Assembly (NCBI RefSeq): GCF_030263895.1
Contig: NZ_CP127161.1
Location: 1,612,001 to 1,676,000, forward strand
Origin: Proteiniborus sp. MB09-C3
GTDB lineage: Bacteria > Bacillota > Clostridia > Tissierellales > Proteiniboraceae
Direction of reading: 5' to 3'
DNA: 64,000 nt
The translations under genes were made by a program, and so were the position numbers. Below the pieces are notes generated by a model. The model was given only the letters and a program-made list of their open reading frames with translations. It ran no database searches and was not told the DNA's origin. Positions 1 through 9,264 of this stretch are shown here, piece after piece (position 1 is the stretch's first letter; the number at the start of each line of letters is the position of its first letter).

Positions 1-1
1 T

Positions 2-1699
2 GTATGGGCACTCCGTGAATATCCTACAAGTACCAGTGAACAAGCAATCCTTCGTCATTTAGGAGAAAAGGATGGGGTTACCCTCAGAATCTATACAAGA
101 CAAGTAACTCCAAACGAAGAAAAGAAAATTATCCATAATGCAGCCAATAAAAACAGGATGAATACGGCGAATACAAATGATTTGCAGCAGACCGTAACAG
201 CAGAAAGCAACTTGCAAGATGTTGTTACCCTTGTTTCAACAATGCACAGAAACAGAGAGCCACTCCTTCATTGTGCTGTATATATTGAGCTTACTGCAAG
301 TGATTATGACAGCTTGAAACTGCTACAGACAGATGTATTAACAGAACTTGTGAGATCCAAATTAAATGTAGATAGGCTTATGCTACGACAACAGCAAGGC
401 TTTTTATGTGTTGGTCCAACAGCCAGAAATGTATTTGGTAGTCAATACGAAAGGGTACTCCCTGCATCCTCAGTAGCAAACCTATATCCTTTTAACTATT
501 CGGGTAAGACCGATAGCAATGGGTTTTATTTAGGAAGAGATAAGTTTGGTTCTAATATTCTCGTTGATTTTGATAAAAGAGATGATGATAAAACAAATCC
601 TTGTATCCTAATTCTCGGTAATTCAGGACAAGGTAAAAGCTATTTATTAAAGTTAATATTATGCAATATTTTAGAATCAGGAAAGAATGTCATATGCTTA
701 GATCCAGAGCATGAGTATGTGGAACTAGCAGAAAATATAGGTGGATGCTTTGTAGATTTAATGAGTGGAGAATATATGATAAATCCATTAGAACCAAAAA
801 CTTGGGATGAGGGTGGCAGTCCACAGGATAAAGATGCTCCTATTGCATTCAGACAAGCAACAAAGCTAAGTCAGCATATTAGTTTTTTAAAAGACTTCTT
901 TCATTGTTATAAAGACTTTGATGATAGGCATATTGATGTTATAGAAATTATGCTAGGAAAACTCTACACTAAATGGAACATCAGTGACAGTACAAATTTC
1001 AGCAAATTAGAATCTGTTGATTATCCTATTCTTTCAGACCTATATACATTAATAGAGGAAGAATATAAAGGCTATGATAAGGGAAAATATCAACTTTATA
1101 CAGTGGAATTATTACAGGAAATCCTGCTTGGACTTCATTCTATGTGCCAAGGGGCAGAAAGTAAATTTTTCAACGGACATACCAATATAACCTCCAATCG
1201 ATTTATTGTATTTGGTGTAAAAGGGTTATTACAGGCTAGTAAAAATGTAAAGAATGCATTGCTGTTTAATATATTATCCTTTATGTCAGATAAGCTACTT
1301 ACAGAAGGCAATACTGCAGCTGGAATTGATGAGCTGTATTTGTTCCTTACTAATCTTACAGCAATAGAATATATTCGTAATTTTATGAAGCGAGTGCGAA
1401 AGAAAGAATCAGCGGTAATACTTAGCAGTCAAAACCTTGAGGACTTCAATATTGAAGGCATTAAAGAGCTAACTAAACCGCTGTTTTCTATTCCAGCACA
1501 CGCTTTTTTATTTAACGCAGGTAATATTGATAAGCAGTTTTATATGGATACCTTACAGCTTGAAGAATCAGAATATAATCTTATTAAATTTCCACAGAGA
1601 GGGGTCTGCTTATATAAATGCGGTAACGAACGTTACAATTTGGCTGTACATGCTCCAGCATATAAAGAAAAGTTATTTGGAAAGGCAGGTGGAAGGTAG
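2..1699 (+). CDS. virB4: VirB4-type conjugation ATPase (5' end outside window)
   Basis: The reading frame is open to the first base, so this is the C-terminal part of a longer protein; the first in-frame ATG at 158 is internal. VirB4 ATPases sit at the cytoplasmic base of a type IV secretion channel and power conjugative transfer. A Walker A motif (GNSGQGKS) is coded near 618-641 and a Walker B-like IDELY near 1326, followed by the R-K-rich and SSQN segments usual in VirB4/TraC/TraE proteins. The stop codon overlaps the GTG of the next gene by one base, which suggests translational coupling. Family assignment is firm; the missing N-terminus cannot be judged. Confidence 0.93.
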   Translation, partial: VWALREYPTSTSEQAILRHLGEKDGVTLRIYTRQVTPNEEKKIIHNAANKNRMNTANTNDLQQTVTAESNLQDVVTLVSTMHRNREPLLHCAVYIELTASDYDSLKLLQTDVLTELVRSKLNVDRLMLRQQQGFLCVGPTARNVFGSQYERVLPASSVANLYPFNYSGKTDSNGFYLGRDKFGSNILVDFDKRDDDKTNPCILILGNSGQGKSYLLKLILCNILESGKNVICLDPEHEYVELAENIGGCFVDLMSGEYMINPLEPKTWDEGGSPQDKDAPIAFRQATKLSQHISFLKDFFHCYKDFDDRHIDVIEIMLGKLYTKWNISDSTNFSKLESVDYPILSDLYTLIEEEYKGYDKGKYQLYTVELLQEILLGLHSMCQGAESKFFNGHTNITSNRFIVFGVKGLLQASKNVKNALLFNILSFMSDKLLTEGNTAAGIDELYLFLTNLTAIEYIRNFMKRVRKKESAVILSSQNLEDFNIEGIKELTKPLFSIPAHAFLFNAGNIDKQFYMDTLQLEESEYNLIKFPQRGVCLYKCGNERYNLAVHAPAYKEKLFGKAGGR

Positions 1700-2211
1700 T
1701 GGCTATTGAAAGTGCAGAATGGGTAAAGAAACAAGAAAAAATTGAATCCTACCGAGACCAAAAGCAAGGCATTATAGATGATTTGAGGGTGTGCATCAGT
1801 TACACTCCAAACAGGGATAATGACTTGCTTTGTTTTATGGAACAGTATTTAAAAGCAGAAATAAAGAATAGGCCAAGATTATTGGAGCAGATAAAGTATT
1901 GCATTAATGGTGAACAATATGAAAATCCATTCCTAGCATATAACCATTATGATGAAAGACACATTGAAGAATTTGACCATATTTTTAATGAATATATTGA
2001 TAGGCTAAAACTATCTGGTGGAGAATCTACGCAAGTATCTAGAGTTATTGAAAGCACAATATTAAAGATAAACGAACTTCACGATATATGCCGTGGTCAG
2101 CTAATAGACTCTTGGAGAAATGAAAGACTTACAGAATATATTGTAACTGTTTCCCAATATGCAGGGTTACAAAATGCTAAGGACATCATCGAAGCAAAAA
2201 AGCTATGGTAA
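1699..2211 (+). CDS. Hypothetical conjugative-element protein (170 aa)
   Basis: I do not recognise a family. The GTG start at 1699 overlaps the VirB4 stop and the downstream gene starts 12 bases after its stop, so it lies inside the transfer operon. The protein is charged, mostly helical in appearance, has no signal peptide or membrane segment, and carries no obvious catalytic motif. Position alone suggests an accessory role in the conjugation apparatus or its regulation; this is inference. Confidence 0.7.
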   Translation: MAIESAEWVKKQEKIESYRDQKQGIIDDLRVCISYTPNRDNDLLCFMEQYLKAEIKNRPRLLEQIKYCINGEQYENPFLAYNHYDERHIEEFDHIFNEYIDRLKLSGGESTQVSRVIESTILKINELHDICRGQLIDSWRNERLTEYIVTVSQYAGLQNAKDIIEAKKLW

Positions 2212-2223
2212 GGTGGTGAGTAT

Positions 2224-2880
2224 GTGGACTTAAGAGATCAAAACTTTGGAATTGAAATTGAGATGACAGGCATAACAAGAAAGAGAGCAGCTGAAGTAGT
2301 TGCAGAATATTTCAATGAGATAGCTGAACATGAAGGTGGTGGTTATGACACTTATAGTGTAAGGGATAATGAAAATAGAAAGTGGAAGTTTGTAAGTGAC
2401 GGCAGTATTAGCTGTCAGAAAAAAGTGGGAAATAGAAAGCAAATAGCCGACAGAGAATACAGTGTTGAACTTGTTAGTCCCATTTGTAAGTGTGAAGATA
2501 TCGAAAAGATACAGGAGATGGTGCGAAAACTTAGAGAGGCTGGAGCATTTAGTAATAAGTCCTGTGGAATCCATATTCACATTAATGCGGCACCTTTTGA
2601 AGCATACCAATTAAGAAATCTTGTTAATATTGTAGCTGCAAAAGAGAATATGATATACAAGGCATTACAGGTGGATTCAGATAGGGAAAGACGGTATTGC
2701 AAAAAGATAAATACGGATTTTTTGGAGAAGTTAAATAAGCAGAAACCAAAAACAAAGAGTGGAATCCAAAAGTTATGGTACAAAGGTAGTGATGGCAGTC
2801 ATCAGCATTATCATGATAGTAGATACCATTGCTTGAATCTTCATTCTGTCTTTCAAAAGGGAACGATTGAGTTTCGAGCT
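2224..2880 (+). pseudogene. Amidoligase family protein, N-terminal part, disrupted
   Basis: This is the first about 219 codons of an amidoligase (Amidoligase_2 type, COOH-NH2 ligase fold). GTG start at 2224 follows the ribosome site AGGTGGTG. Family features visible are GIEIEMTG near residue 8 and CGIHIHIN near residue 116. The frame runs FRA and then enters the left inverted repeat of the recombinase-trio element, reaching a stop at 2890-2892. The rest of the gene continues at 6613 with RAFNGSLHAGK. Amidoligases and gamma-glutamylcyclotransferases are known partners in mobile elements and are thought to make and remove amide linkages. As it stands the gene is broken. Confidence 0.85.
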
Positions 2881-2903
2881 TATGTGCAGTAAAATATTAT
2901 GTT
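2878..2903 (+). repeat. Left terminal inverted repeat of RIT element
   Basis: These 26 bases are the exact reverse complement of 6562-6587. The match extends two more bases outward (CG) across one mismatch. The inner 14 bases (2890-2903) can also pair with 2955-2968, so the end could fold as a cruciform. Confidence 0.9.
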
Positions 2904-3062
2904 AGCAATAGAAATGAAATGTTGAAAATACAGTAGTTAAGGCCATTATTACTGAACATAATATTTTATCTATGTGGTATTACTTTGATAAATACTGGAA
3001 ATAATAACATTAGCTAAGTAAATCTTACTCCACATAATAATGTTAACCCGGGAGGTAATACC

Positions 3063-4481
3063 ATGTTAGAAAACTATTTTACAGATTCTCGTACAATTTA
3101 TAGACTATCAAACTGTGGAATCTTTGGGCAAAAGATGGAGGAATATGCTAAATATCTCCACGAGCAAGAGTTCTCACAAAATACCACGAGGGAATATCTT
3201 CGTGCAGCAGCACATCTTAGCCGATTTGCTTTATGGCAAGGCATTAATGATTTATCACTATTAAATGAGACTTTTGCCTGTCAATTTGTAAATGAACATC
3301 TCCCTAATTGTTCTTGTGAACGTCTAAACAAAGGGAAATACCATTCCACAATACGTGGTGTATGGCAAGTACTAAATTTTTTAAGTGAATCTAAGATAAT
3401 TCCATCACCAGTAGATTTAATTGAAAACAGCCTCATACCAAAGAATCCCCAACCTTTTAAACCCCTAAAACCTTATCCACCAATACAATCAGAATCAGGC
3501 AAGCCTACCCCACCCAGAACGGATATTGCAAGCCAAGCTGTAATTATGGGTAACTTACCTGAAAGTATGGGTGGCATAGTACTTCAATACGATGAGTACT
3601 TAGATAATTTATTCGGACTGTCTAAGAAAACTCGTGATGTCCATAGGCTAAAAGCAATGCTATTTCTTAAATGGATATACGAAGAACATGGCTCTGATTT
3701 CCAACTTTCATCCTTGGGTACAGAGGATATTTTAAAGTTTCAAGAGATGTGCAATGAATACGGTTACTCCAACGATTATCGTAAGACCATAACATCTTGT
3801 CTTCGTGGATTCCTACGTTTTTTACGTTGGGAACGAATAATACAAGATGATTTGACACCTGCAGTTTACAAACTAAAGGAATGGAAGTTAGCAAGTGTAC
3901 CTAAGCACATCCCATACGAAACAGCTATGTTGTTACTTTCTGCACCAGATAGGGAAACTGTAAAAGGAAAGCGAGATTATCTAACGCTTTTATTAATGCT
4001 ACAACTTGGTCTTAGGGCAAATGAAATAATACAAATTGAACTGAAAGATATTTCCCTAACAAAAGGTGAATTATTCATCCATAAGACAAAGACTCACAGG
4101 GGGCGTTGTTTACCAATTACAAATGAGATTGCTGAGGCCATTGTTGATTATTTGCGTGTTAGACCAGAAAGGCAACAATCTGAGTTAGTTCTTAGGACTG
4201 TAAGACCATATAATCCCCTTAAAAATTCATCTTCACTTGGAAGTGTTGTTCGCCAATATATAGAACAATTAGACCTTAAAGTACCATCATATGGAACCCA
4301 TCTTCTAAGGCATTCACTAGCAACACACCTAGTAAATAATGGGGCATCTTTCAAGGAAACAGCTGATATTCTTGGGCATACAAGTATTGAAACTACTGGT
4401 ATTTATGCAAAAGTTCAGATTGAACGTTTAAAAGATATCGCCCTACCATTTCCTTGTTGGGAGGAGGTGTGCGTTATATGA
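3063..4481 (+). CDS. Tyrosine recombinase, first of RIT trio
   Basis: Site-specific DNA recombinase of 472 residues. ATG at 3063 follows GGGAGG at about 3050. The long N-terminal half contains SAM-like core-binding segments; the C-terminal catalytic half shows the active-site set: Arg in GLRANE, His-x-x-Arg in LLRHS, His in LGHTS and the nucleophile Tyr in TGIYAK. It is longer than the usual 300-400 residues because two core-binding-like segments appear in tandem. Its stop overlaps the start of the next recombinase (ATGA at 4478-4481), as expected for the coordinated trio. Catalytically complete by inspection. Confidence 0.9.
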   Translation: MLENYFTDSRTIYRLSNCGIFGQKMEEYAKYLHEQEFSQNTTREYLRAAAHLSRFALWQGINDLSLLNETFACQFVNEHLPNCSCERLNKGKYHSTIRGVWQVLNFLSESKIIPSPVDLIENSLIPKNPQPFKPLKPYPPIQSESGKPTPPRTDIASQAVIMGNLPESMGGIVLQYDEYLDNLFGLSKKTRDVHRLKAMLFLKWIYEEHGSDFQLSSLGTEDILKFQEMCNEYGYSNDYRKTITSCLRGFLRFLRWERIIQDDLTPAVYKLKEWKLASVPKHIPYETAMLLLSAPDRETVKGKRDYLTLLLMLQLGLRANEIIQIELKDISLTKGELFIHKTKTHRGRCLPITNEIAEAIVDYLRVRPERQQSELVLRTVRPYNPLKNSSSLGSVVRQYIEQLDLKVPSYGTHLLRHSLATHLVNNGASFKETADILGHTSIETTGIYAKVQIERLKDIALPFPCWEEVCVI

Positions 4482-5422
4482 AAAGGGCACCTGATTTTAA
4501 CAGCTTTAATGCTGATAACCTATCTGAATATACTAAGTTTATGGTGGATAATGGCCGCTCCTTTCGTGTAGAAACCACTATTTTAAAAGAATTTGATCGT
4601 TTTCTACAATCCCTAGCAAGTACAGTTATTAATTCTGATACTGTTGAATCTTTCGTTTATAGCAAGATAGACCTTAGCAATAGCCAATATGAAAAACGAC
4701 ATCGTATAATACGTGGATTTTTAGATTACTATGCTATAAAAGGGACAGGGGAAAGTATTCCAACTCCTCCCAAACCACGTAGTCAAGGGCGTCATATACC
4801 GTATTTATATACAACCCCTGATATTGAAAAGGTCTTATCCTTAGCTGCTGATTTAAACCCTAAAGATTCAATAAGGTCACATAGTTTTCAAGCAATTATA
4901 GGACTTCTTTATTGTACAGGTATGCGTATCAGTGAAGTTCTAAGATTAGATATAAGTGATGTGGATTTGGAAAATGGTGTGTTGTTTATCCAAAACACTA
5001 AGTTTAAAAAATCAAGATATGTCCAAATACATCCAACAGCTGTTGAGGTTTTAAAGCGATACTTAAAGTTAAGAAATCATTATTCATCCAATCCCAAGAG
5101 TCAGGCATTCTTTTTAAGCACACGCAATGATAGACTGGCATATGGTACTTTTAATGCTACATTCCTTCAACTGGTACGTGAGGCTGGAGTCCGTACAGAA
5201 AACCGTAATTCCAGAACCCATGATCTTAGACACACCTTTGCAGTTAATCGCATGCTTAAATGGTATGAAGAAGATTCTGATTTTCACGAGCAACTCCCCG
5301 TGCTTTCAACATATATGGGTCATGCTCATTTTGAGGATACTACTTACTATTTAAATGCTAGTGCTGAGCTGATGGCAAAAGGCTCAAAGTCTTTTCAATT
5401 TGGAGGTAATGGCAATGAGTGA
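4478..5422 (+). CDS. Tyrosine recombinase, second of RIT trio
   Basis: Phage-integrase-type recombinase of about 314 residues. The ATG at 4478 is preceded by GAGGAGG and overlaps the previous stop as ATGA; the frame is open a little further upstream but that has no better start. Catalytic residues visible: Arg in CTGMRISE, HDLRH, GHAH and Tyr in DTTYYLNAS. Between the HxxR box and the last His there is an unusually long insert (LKWYEEDSDFHEQLP), a feature of this recombinase subtype. It overlaps the third recombinase gene by about 8 bases. Confidence 0.9.
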   Translation: MKRAPDFNSFNADNLSEYTKFMVDNGRSFRVETTILKEFDRFLQSLASTVINSDTVESFVYSKIDLSNSQYEKRHRIIRGFLDYYAIKGTGESIPTPPKPRSQGRHIPYLYTTPDIEKVLSLAADLNPKDSIRSHSFQAIIGLLYCTGMRISEVLRLDISDVDLENGVLFIQNTKFKKSRYVQIHPTAVEVLKRYLKLRNHYSSNPKSQAFFLSTRNDRLAYGTFNATFLQLVREAGVRTENRNSRTHDLRHTFAVNRMLKWYEEDSDFHEQLPVLSTYMGHAHFEDTTYYLNASAELMAKGSKSFQFGGNGNE

Positions 5423-6422
5423 AACTAAACCTATAAGTCTAGGAGAAATGCTGGAAAGCTTCTTTAACAAAAGATTAATTCAACAACAAAATGTATCACA
5501 AAATACAATCAATAGTTATCGGGATACATGGCGACTATTACTTCGTTATTTAGTATCTGAAAAAGAGATATCTATGACTCGATTATCCATTGATATGGTT
5601 ACGGCAGAGGTAATTCTTGATTTTCTAAATCATCTTGAAACACAACGGAAATGCAGTATAAATACACGAAATCAGCGTAGGGCTGCCATCCGTGCTTTTG
5701 CTAGCCATGTAATTTTATATGAACCAAAATATATGGCACAGTTTGAACGGGTTTTATCCATACCAGCAAAGAATTATGAGAAAAAAATGCTTGGTTATCT
5801 TACAGATGAAGAGATGGACTGTATCCTATCCACCTTTAATCGCAGTACCCCAGATGGATTCAGAAACTACGCTCTTTTCATGTTAATGTACAATGTTGGA
5901 GCCCGTGTTTCAGAGATAATATCAATTAAATGTAAGGATGTAGGTACAAATCAAATACTTATTCATGGAAAATCAAGTAAAGACCGTATCGTTCCAATCT
6001 GGCCAGAAACAGCAAAATTATTAAGTCAACTAATGGTTAATGAAAGCCTTGATCCAGATCAAAACCTTTTCTTGAATATGAAAAAGGAACCTTTAACTAG
6101 GAGTGGAATTTCTTATATATTGGCTACAGCTTCAATCAACGCAACAAAAAAATGCCCAACTTTACAGGGCAGAAAAATATCACCTCATACAATTAGGCAT
6201 ACAACTGCAATGCATTTACTCCAATCAGGTACTGATCTAAATCTTATCCGAATGTGGCTAGGACATGTTCATTTAGATACTACACATGGATATATTGAGG
6301 CAGATATTAAAATGAAACGGAAGACATTAGAAAACAGTGGAATTTCTAAGCCTGGTAAAGGTTATACCTGGAACCCGACAGATGAAGTTAAAGATTTTCT
6401 TAATACCCTTGGAATTAAGTGA
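5415..6422 (+). CDS. Tyrosine recombinase, third of RIT trio
   Basis: Recombinase of about 335 residues closest in look to XerC/XerD. ATG at 5415 has GGAGG at 5402-5406 at good spacing; an in-frame ATG at 5409 is too close. Active-site residues: Arg in GARVSE, SPHTIRH, GHVH and Tyr in HGYIEAD. The conserved trio order and the overlaps suggest the three proteins act together, each recognising part of the ends; this last point is inference from the family. Confidence 0.9.
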   Translation: MSETKPISLGEMLESFFNKRLIQQQNVSQNTINSYRDTWRLLLRYLVSEKEISMTRLSIDMVTAEVILDFLNHLETQRKCSINTRNQRRAAIRAFASHVILYEPKYMAQFERVLSIPAKNYEKKMLGYLTDEEMDCILSTFNRSTPDGFRNYALFMLMYNVGARVSEIISIKCKDVGTNQILIHGKSSKDRIVPIWPETAKLLSQLMVNESLDPDQNLFLNMKKEPLTRSGISYILATASINATKKCPTLQGRKISPHTIRHTTAMHLLQSGTDLNLIRMWLGHVHLDTTHGYIEADIKMKRKTLENSGISKPGKGYTWNPTDEVKDFLNTLGIK

Positions 6423-6561
6423 AGTATTATGTGCAGTAAATGTTATTTCTCTTGAGTACAATTAGCCATAGTTATTACAACAGAATAATTATAACTGGGA
6501 ATATTATGTTTAGTGATAAGTGGAGAATCCCTTTAGTTGTAGCAAATTCTCTAATTAACTG

Positions 6562-6587
6562 AACATAATATTTTACTGCACATAAGC
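6562..6587 (-). repeat. Right terminal inverted repeat of RIT element
   Basis: Exact 26-bp reverse complement of 2878-2903. It is followed by ACG and a second palindrome. Confidence 0.9.
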
Positions 6588-6617
6588 ACGATTATGCTTA
6601 GCTCAACATAATCGTGC
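6586..6617. repeat. Hairpin at right junction of RIT element
   Basis: GCACGATTATG (6586-6596) and CATAATCGTGC (6607-6617) form a perfect 11-bp stem with a 10-base loop. It overlaps the end of the right inverted repeat and runs into the first codons of the resumed amidoligase frame. It may be part of the element end or of the recombination site. Not a terminator: no T run follows. Confidence 0.75.
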
Positions 6618-7008
6618 CTTTAATGGTTCCCTTCATGCTGGGAAGATGAAAGCATATCTGCAATTTTGTATGGCTATTACAGCTCAAGCCTACAACCAAA
6701 GGTCAGCAAGTCCAATAAAGACTGTATCAGAAAATGAAAAATATACATTCAGAGTATGGCTATTAAGACTTGGTTTAATAGGAGATGAATTTAAAACAGC
6801 AAGGAAACATCTCCTTGACCATTTAGAAGGAAATATTGCATGGAAGTCACCTGAACAAGCAGAAGCACAGAAAGAAAGGTTAAGAAAAAAGAGAGAAGTT
6901 GAGCTTTCAGATTCACAAGAAGAAACAATAGAAACACAAAATAATGATATGGCAGTAGATGAGCAGGAGGAAGAATCTCCTGCTTTTACTATGTCTATGA
7001 ATCAGTAG
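6613..7008 (+). pseudogene. Amidoligase family protein, C-terminal part
   Basis: Starting at 6613 the frame reads RAFNGSLHAGKMKAYLQFC, the direct continuation of FRA that breaks off at 2880. The segment to 7008 is about 131 codons, with a helical stretch and an acidic Glu/Gln-rich tail. An ATG at 6646 could start a 120-residue product, but no ribosome site precedes it and it would lack the ligase core, so this is the severed end of the gene rather than a separate one. GGAGG before the next gene lies just after the stop. Confidence 0.8.
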
Positions 7009-7017
7009 GAGGTCAGG

Positions 7018-7545
7018 ATGAAAAATAATAAATCAAATGAGTCAGTATCAGAAATATTATATATTGCATATGGAAGTAATTTAAATCTATCACAGATGAA
7101 ACAACGATGCCCTACTGCAAGAGTCATTGGAGTATCAGAAATAAAGGATTATGAGCTTGTATTTCGTGGTTCAAGATATAGTTCAGTAGCAACTATTGAG
7201 CCATGTCAAGAAAGTAGCGTTCCCGTTTTGCTATGGGGAATCCAACCAGAAGATGAGAAATCACTAGATAGGTATGAAGGTTATCCTAATTTTTATGAAA
7301 AGGAAAACATGGAGATTGTGTTAAATGGTAGGACTGTTTCAGCAATGGTTTATGTTATGACACCTGGTCATGAACTCGGAATACCATCAGAACGTTACAA
7401 GATATCCATTGAAGATGGCTATATGGATGCAGGATTTGATGCAGATATTTTACAAAATGCAGTAGATAAAATTAAAGTTAAGATGGAGGATGAGATGAAT
7501 GATATAGGTGAACAAGAAAGCTTATTCGGGATGAAATGGTGGTGA
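7018..7545 (+). CDS. Gamma-glutamylcyclotransferase-like protein
   Basis: Protein of 175 residues of the AIG2/GGCT fold. Diagnostic motifs are AYGSN near residue 17 and the LDRYEGYP segment near residue 80, which holds the usual acidic catalytic position. Family members cleave gamma-glutamyl amides with cyclisation to oxoproline. It sits directly after the amidoligase and probably acted with it, removing or editing the amide bond that enzyme makes; with the amidoligase disrupted this protein may now be orphaned. ATG at 7018 has AGGAGGT in front. Confidence 0.85.
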   Translation: MKNNKSNESVSEILYIAYGSNLNLSQMKQRCPTARVIGVSEIKDYELVFRGSRYSSVATIEPCQESSVPVLLWGIQPEDEKSLDRYEGYPNFYEKENMEIVLNGRTVSAMVYVMTPGHELGIPSERYKISIEDGYMDAGFDADILQNAVDKIKVKMEDEMNDIGEQESLFGMKWW

Positions 7546-7551
7546 TAATAA

Positions 7552-8661
7552 ATGGCAGACCCTACAACCATAGGACTTATTGCAAAAGCAGCTATATCAG
7601 CATTATCAGATGAAAGACTGAGAAAAGGAATAGGATGGACTGTTGCTGCAATCCTATCTCCATTTATACTAATCATTGTTATTCTGTGTGGTTTGCTTTC
7701 AGGAACAGCAAATCATAACAATACTGCTATCCAATTATCCTTTCATGTGGGTACTATATCAGAAAATATTCCTGAAGAATATCGAGGTCAGATAGAAAAT
7801 ATGCGTAATAGTTTTACAATGCTTGATGAAAGAATAGAGGAAGTTAATGGTCAAATGGAAGATGGAGATAGTCTGGACTCAATAAGGGTTAAGGCTATTT
7901 TTTATTCTCTGTATTTCGCCTCTGACCAGCCATCTGGTGTAGACCAAGATAAATATATTGACTGCTTTGTCATTTATGAGGAAAGAACAAGAATCATAAT
8001 TGATGCAGACGGAAATGAAGTGGAAGAAACATATCTAGTAGCTATACCAATTGATACTCTCCCTGAAATCTATACAAATATTGAAACAAATATGGGAAAG
8101 GCAACTACTTATGAAGATATGGCCAATGCCAATGAAATTTATTACCGAATACAGTATGGAGTTCCAGCACCAAGTGAAGGAGATGGTTTTGGGGAATGGG
8201 GCGATTGGACACATAGCATTACTCCAGAAGAACTAGAGCAATTGTATCATGATTTGCCAGAGGGAGAGAATGGATCAGAGATAGTAAAGCTTGCCATGAC
8301 TAGACTTGGAGATTCCTATTCACAAGAAAGAAGAGGACAAGGAAATTATACGGATTGCAGTTATTTGACCATGTGGAGCTATAGGCAGATAGGAATAATA
8401 ATACCCGGAACAGCCGCAGAGCAAGGAAGATTTTGTGTTAATAATAATCTTACTGTTGCAAAATAAGATTTAGTTCCTGGAGATTTAGTTTTTTGGAGTC
8501 ATAAACCAAACGGTAGATTTATGAACATTACTCATGTAGGAGTCTATGCTGGAAATGGAAAAGTAATAGATGCTGCATACTCGAAAGGACAGGTGGTATA
8601 TCGAGATTTATTTGATTCAAACAAACAGGTTCTATATGGCAGACCGCATATTTTAAAATAA
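7552..8661 (+). pseudogene. NlpC/P60 cell-wall hydrolase with in-frame stop
   Basis: The frame encodes a membrane-anchored peptidoglycan hydrolase used to open the wall during conjugation. A hydrophobic segment at residues about 38-56 anchors it; the C-terminal NlpC/P60 (C40) domain has the nucleophile Cys in YTDCSY (about residue 269) and the His in THVGVY (about residue 328). A TAA codon at 8464-8466 lies between them, after AVAK and before DLVPGDLVFW, and the same frame then runs to a natural stop at 8659-8661. A single change from GAA would restore it. The truncated 304-residue product would lack the catalytic His, so loss of function is likely unless the stop is read through. Confidence 0.85.
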
Positions 8662-8673
8662 AAGGAGGTCTTT

Positions 8674-9252
8674 ATGTTAATTACAAAAGCAATATTTGAA
8701 AGAAAAATATCTGAATTTGATACACAAAATTGTGTCATTGAAGGCATTGCAATAATGAGTGAGGATGAGTTTGAAGAATTCAGTAACAATTTATTAGAGG
8801 ATAGGGACTTCATTATAGATAGAAAAGAAGAAATGTTTATAGATTCTATAGGACAGATCCATGGATTATTGGCACTTAATATGGAAAGCGGAGATGGAAT
8901 TTTAATTGACAGTCAAGGACATAAGTATGCAAGGTATACTGCATTTATGCCAAACATTAAGCCATATATTGAACAGCAGATTTCAATGGTTGCAGAACAG
9001 ATAATAAAGGAGGCAGCAGAAAATACTTCAAATGGTAGTTGGGCTATTTATTTTGATGAGATTGAAGAATCCCATGGAATAGTTATAAAAGAAAACAATG
9101 GTATTGGAACTTTACTCTTAGATGAACTAACAAGCAGAGATGAAATTGCAGAAATTGAAGTACTCGATGATTGCTTTGATATGACAATCTATCTCGACTA
9201 TTGTAATAATTTAGACGAAGAAATAAAACCAAGTCAAAACATGAATATGTAG
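8674..9252 (+). CDS. DUF6329-like conjugative-element protein
   Basis: A 192-residue acidic protein preceded by AAAGGAGGTC. I assign it to the DUF6329 group from its position and general look; function is unknown. No signal peptide, membrane segment or catalytic motif is seen. It begins a run of small acidic proteins (to 11427) that recur together in Clostridia conjugative elements, here with 10-60 base gaps, probably one operon. Confidence 0.7.
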   Translation: MLITKAIFERKISEFDTQNCVIEGIAIMSEDEFEEFSNNLLEDRDFIIDRKEEMFIDSIGQIHGLLALNMESGDGILIDSQGHKYARYTAFMPNIKPYIEQQISMVAEQIIKEAAENTSNGSWAIYFDEIEESHGIVIKENNGIGTLLLDELTSRDEIAEIEVLDDCFDMTIYLDYCNNLDEEIKPSQNMNM

Positions 9253-9264
9253 GAGGATGATTGA

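Larger units (their letters stand above)
2878..6612 (+). mobile_element. RIT element (recombinase in trio) inserted in amidoligase gene
   Basis: Three consecutive tyrosine recombinase genes in one orientation, each overlapping the next by a few bases, are enclosed by 26-bp perfect inverted repeats (2878-2903 and 6562-6587). This is the layout of RIT elements, in which three different tyrosine recombinases always travel together. Further copies of the repeat core lie inside each end (2955-2968, 6425-6440, 6500-6510). The element interrupts one reading frame that can be followed on both sides, so the insertion is directly visible. The exact right boundary is uncertain: a hairpin (6586-6617) lies between the repeat and the resumed gene. 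Confidence 0.88.

Noticed and set aside
2230-2783. Two overlapping minus-strand ORFs of 126 and 68 residues
   Set aside because: They lie opposite the amidoligase, have no ribosome sites and show no protein-like motifs.
6646-7008. Independent 120-residue gene starting at ATG 6646
   Set aside because: The frame upstream reads on from the broken amidoligase and no ribosome site precedes this ATG, so it is the severed 3' part.
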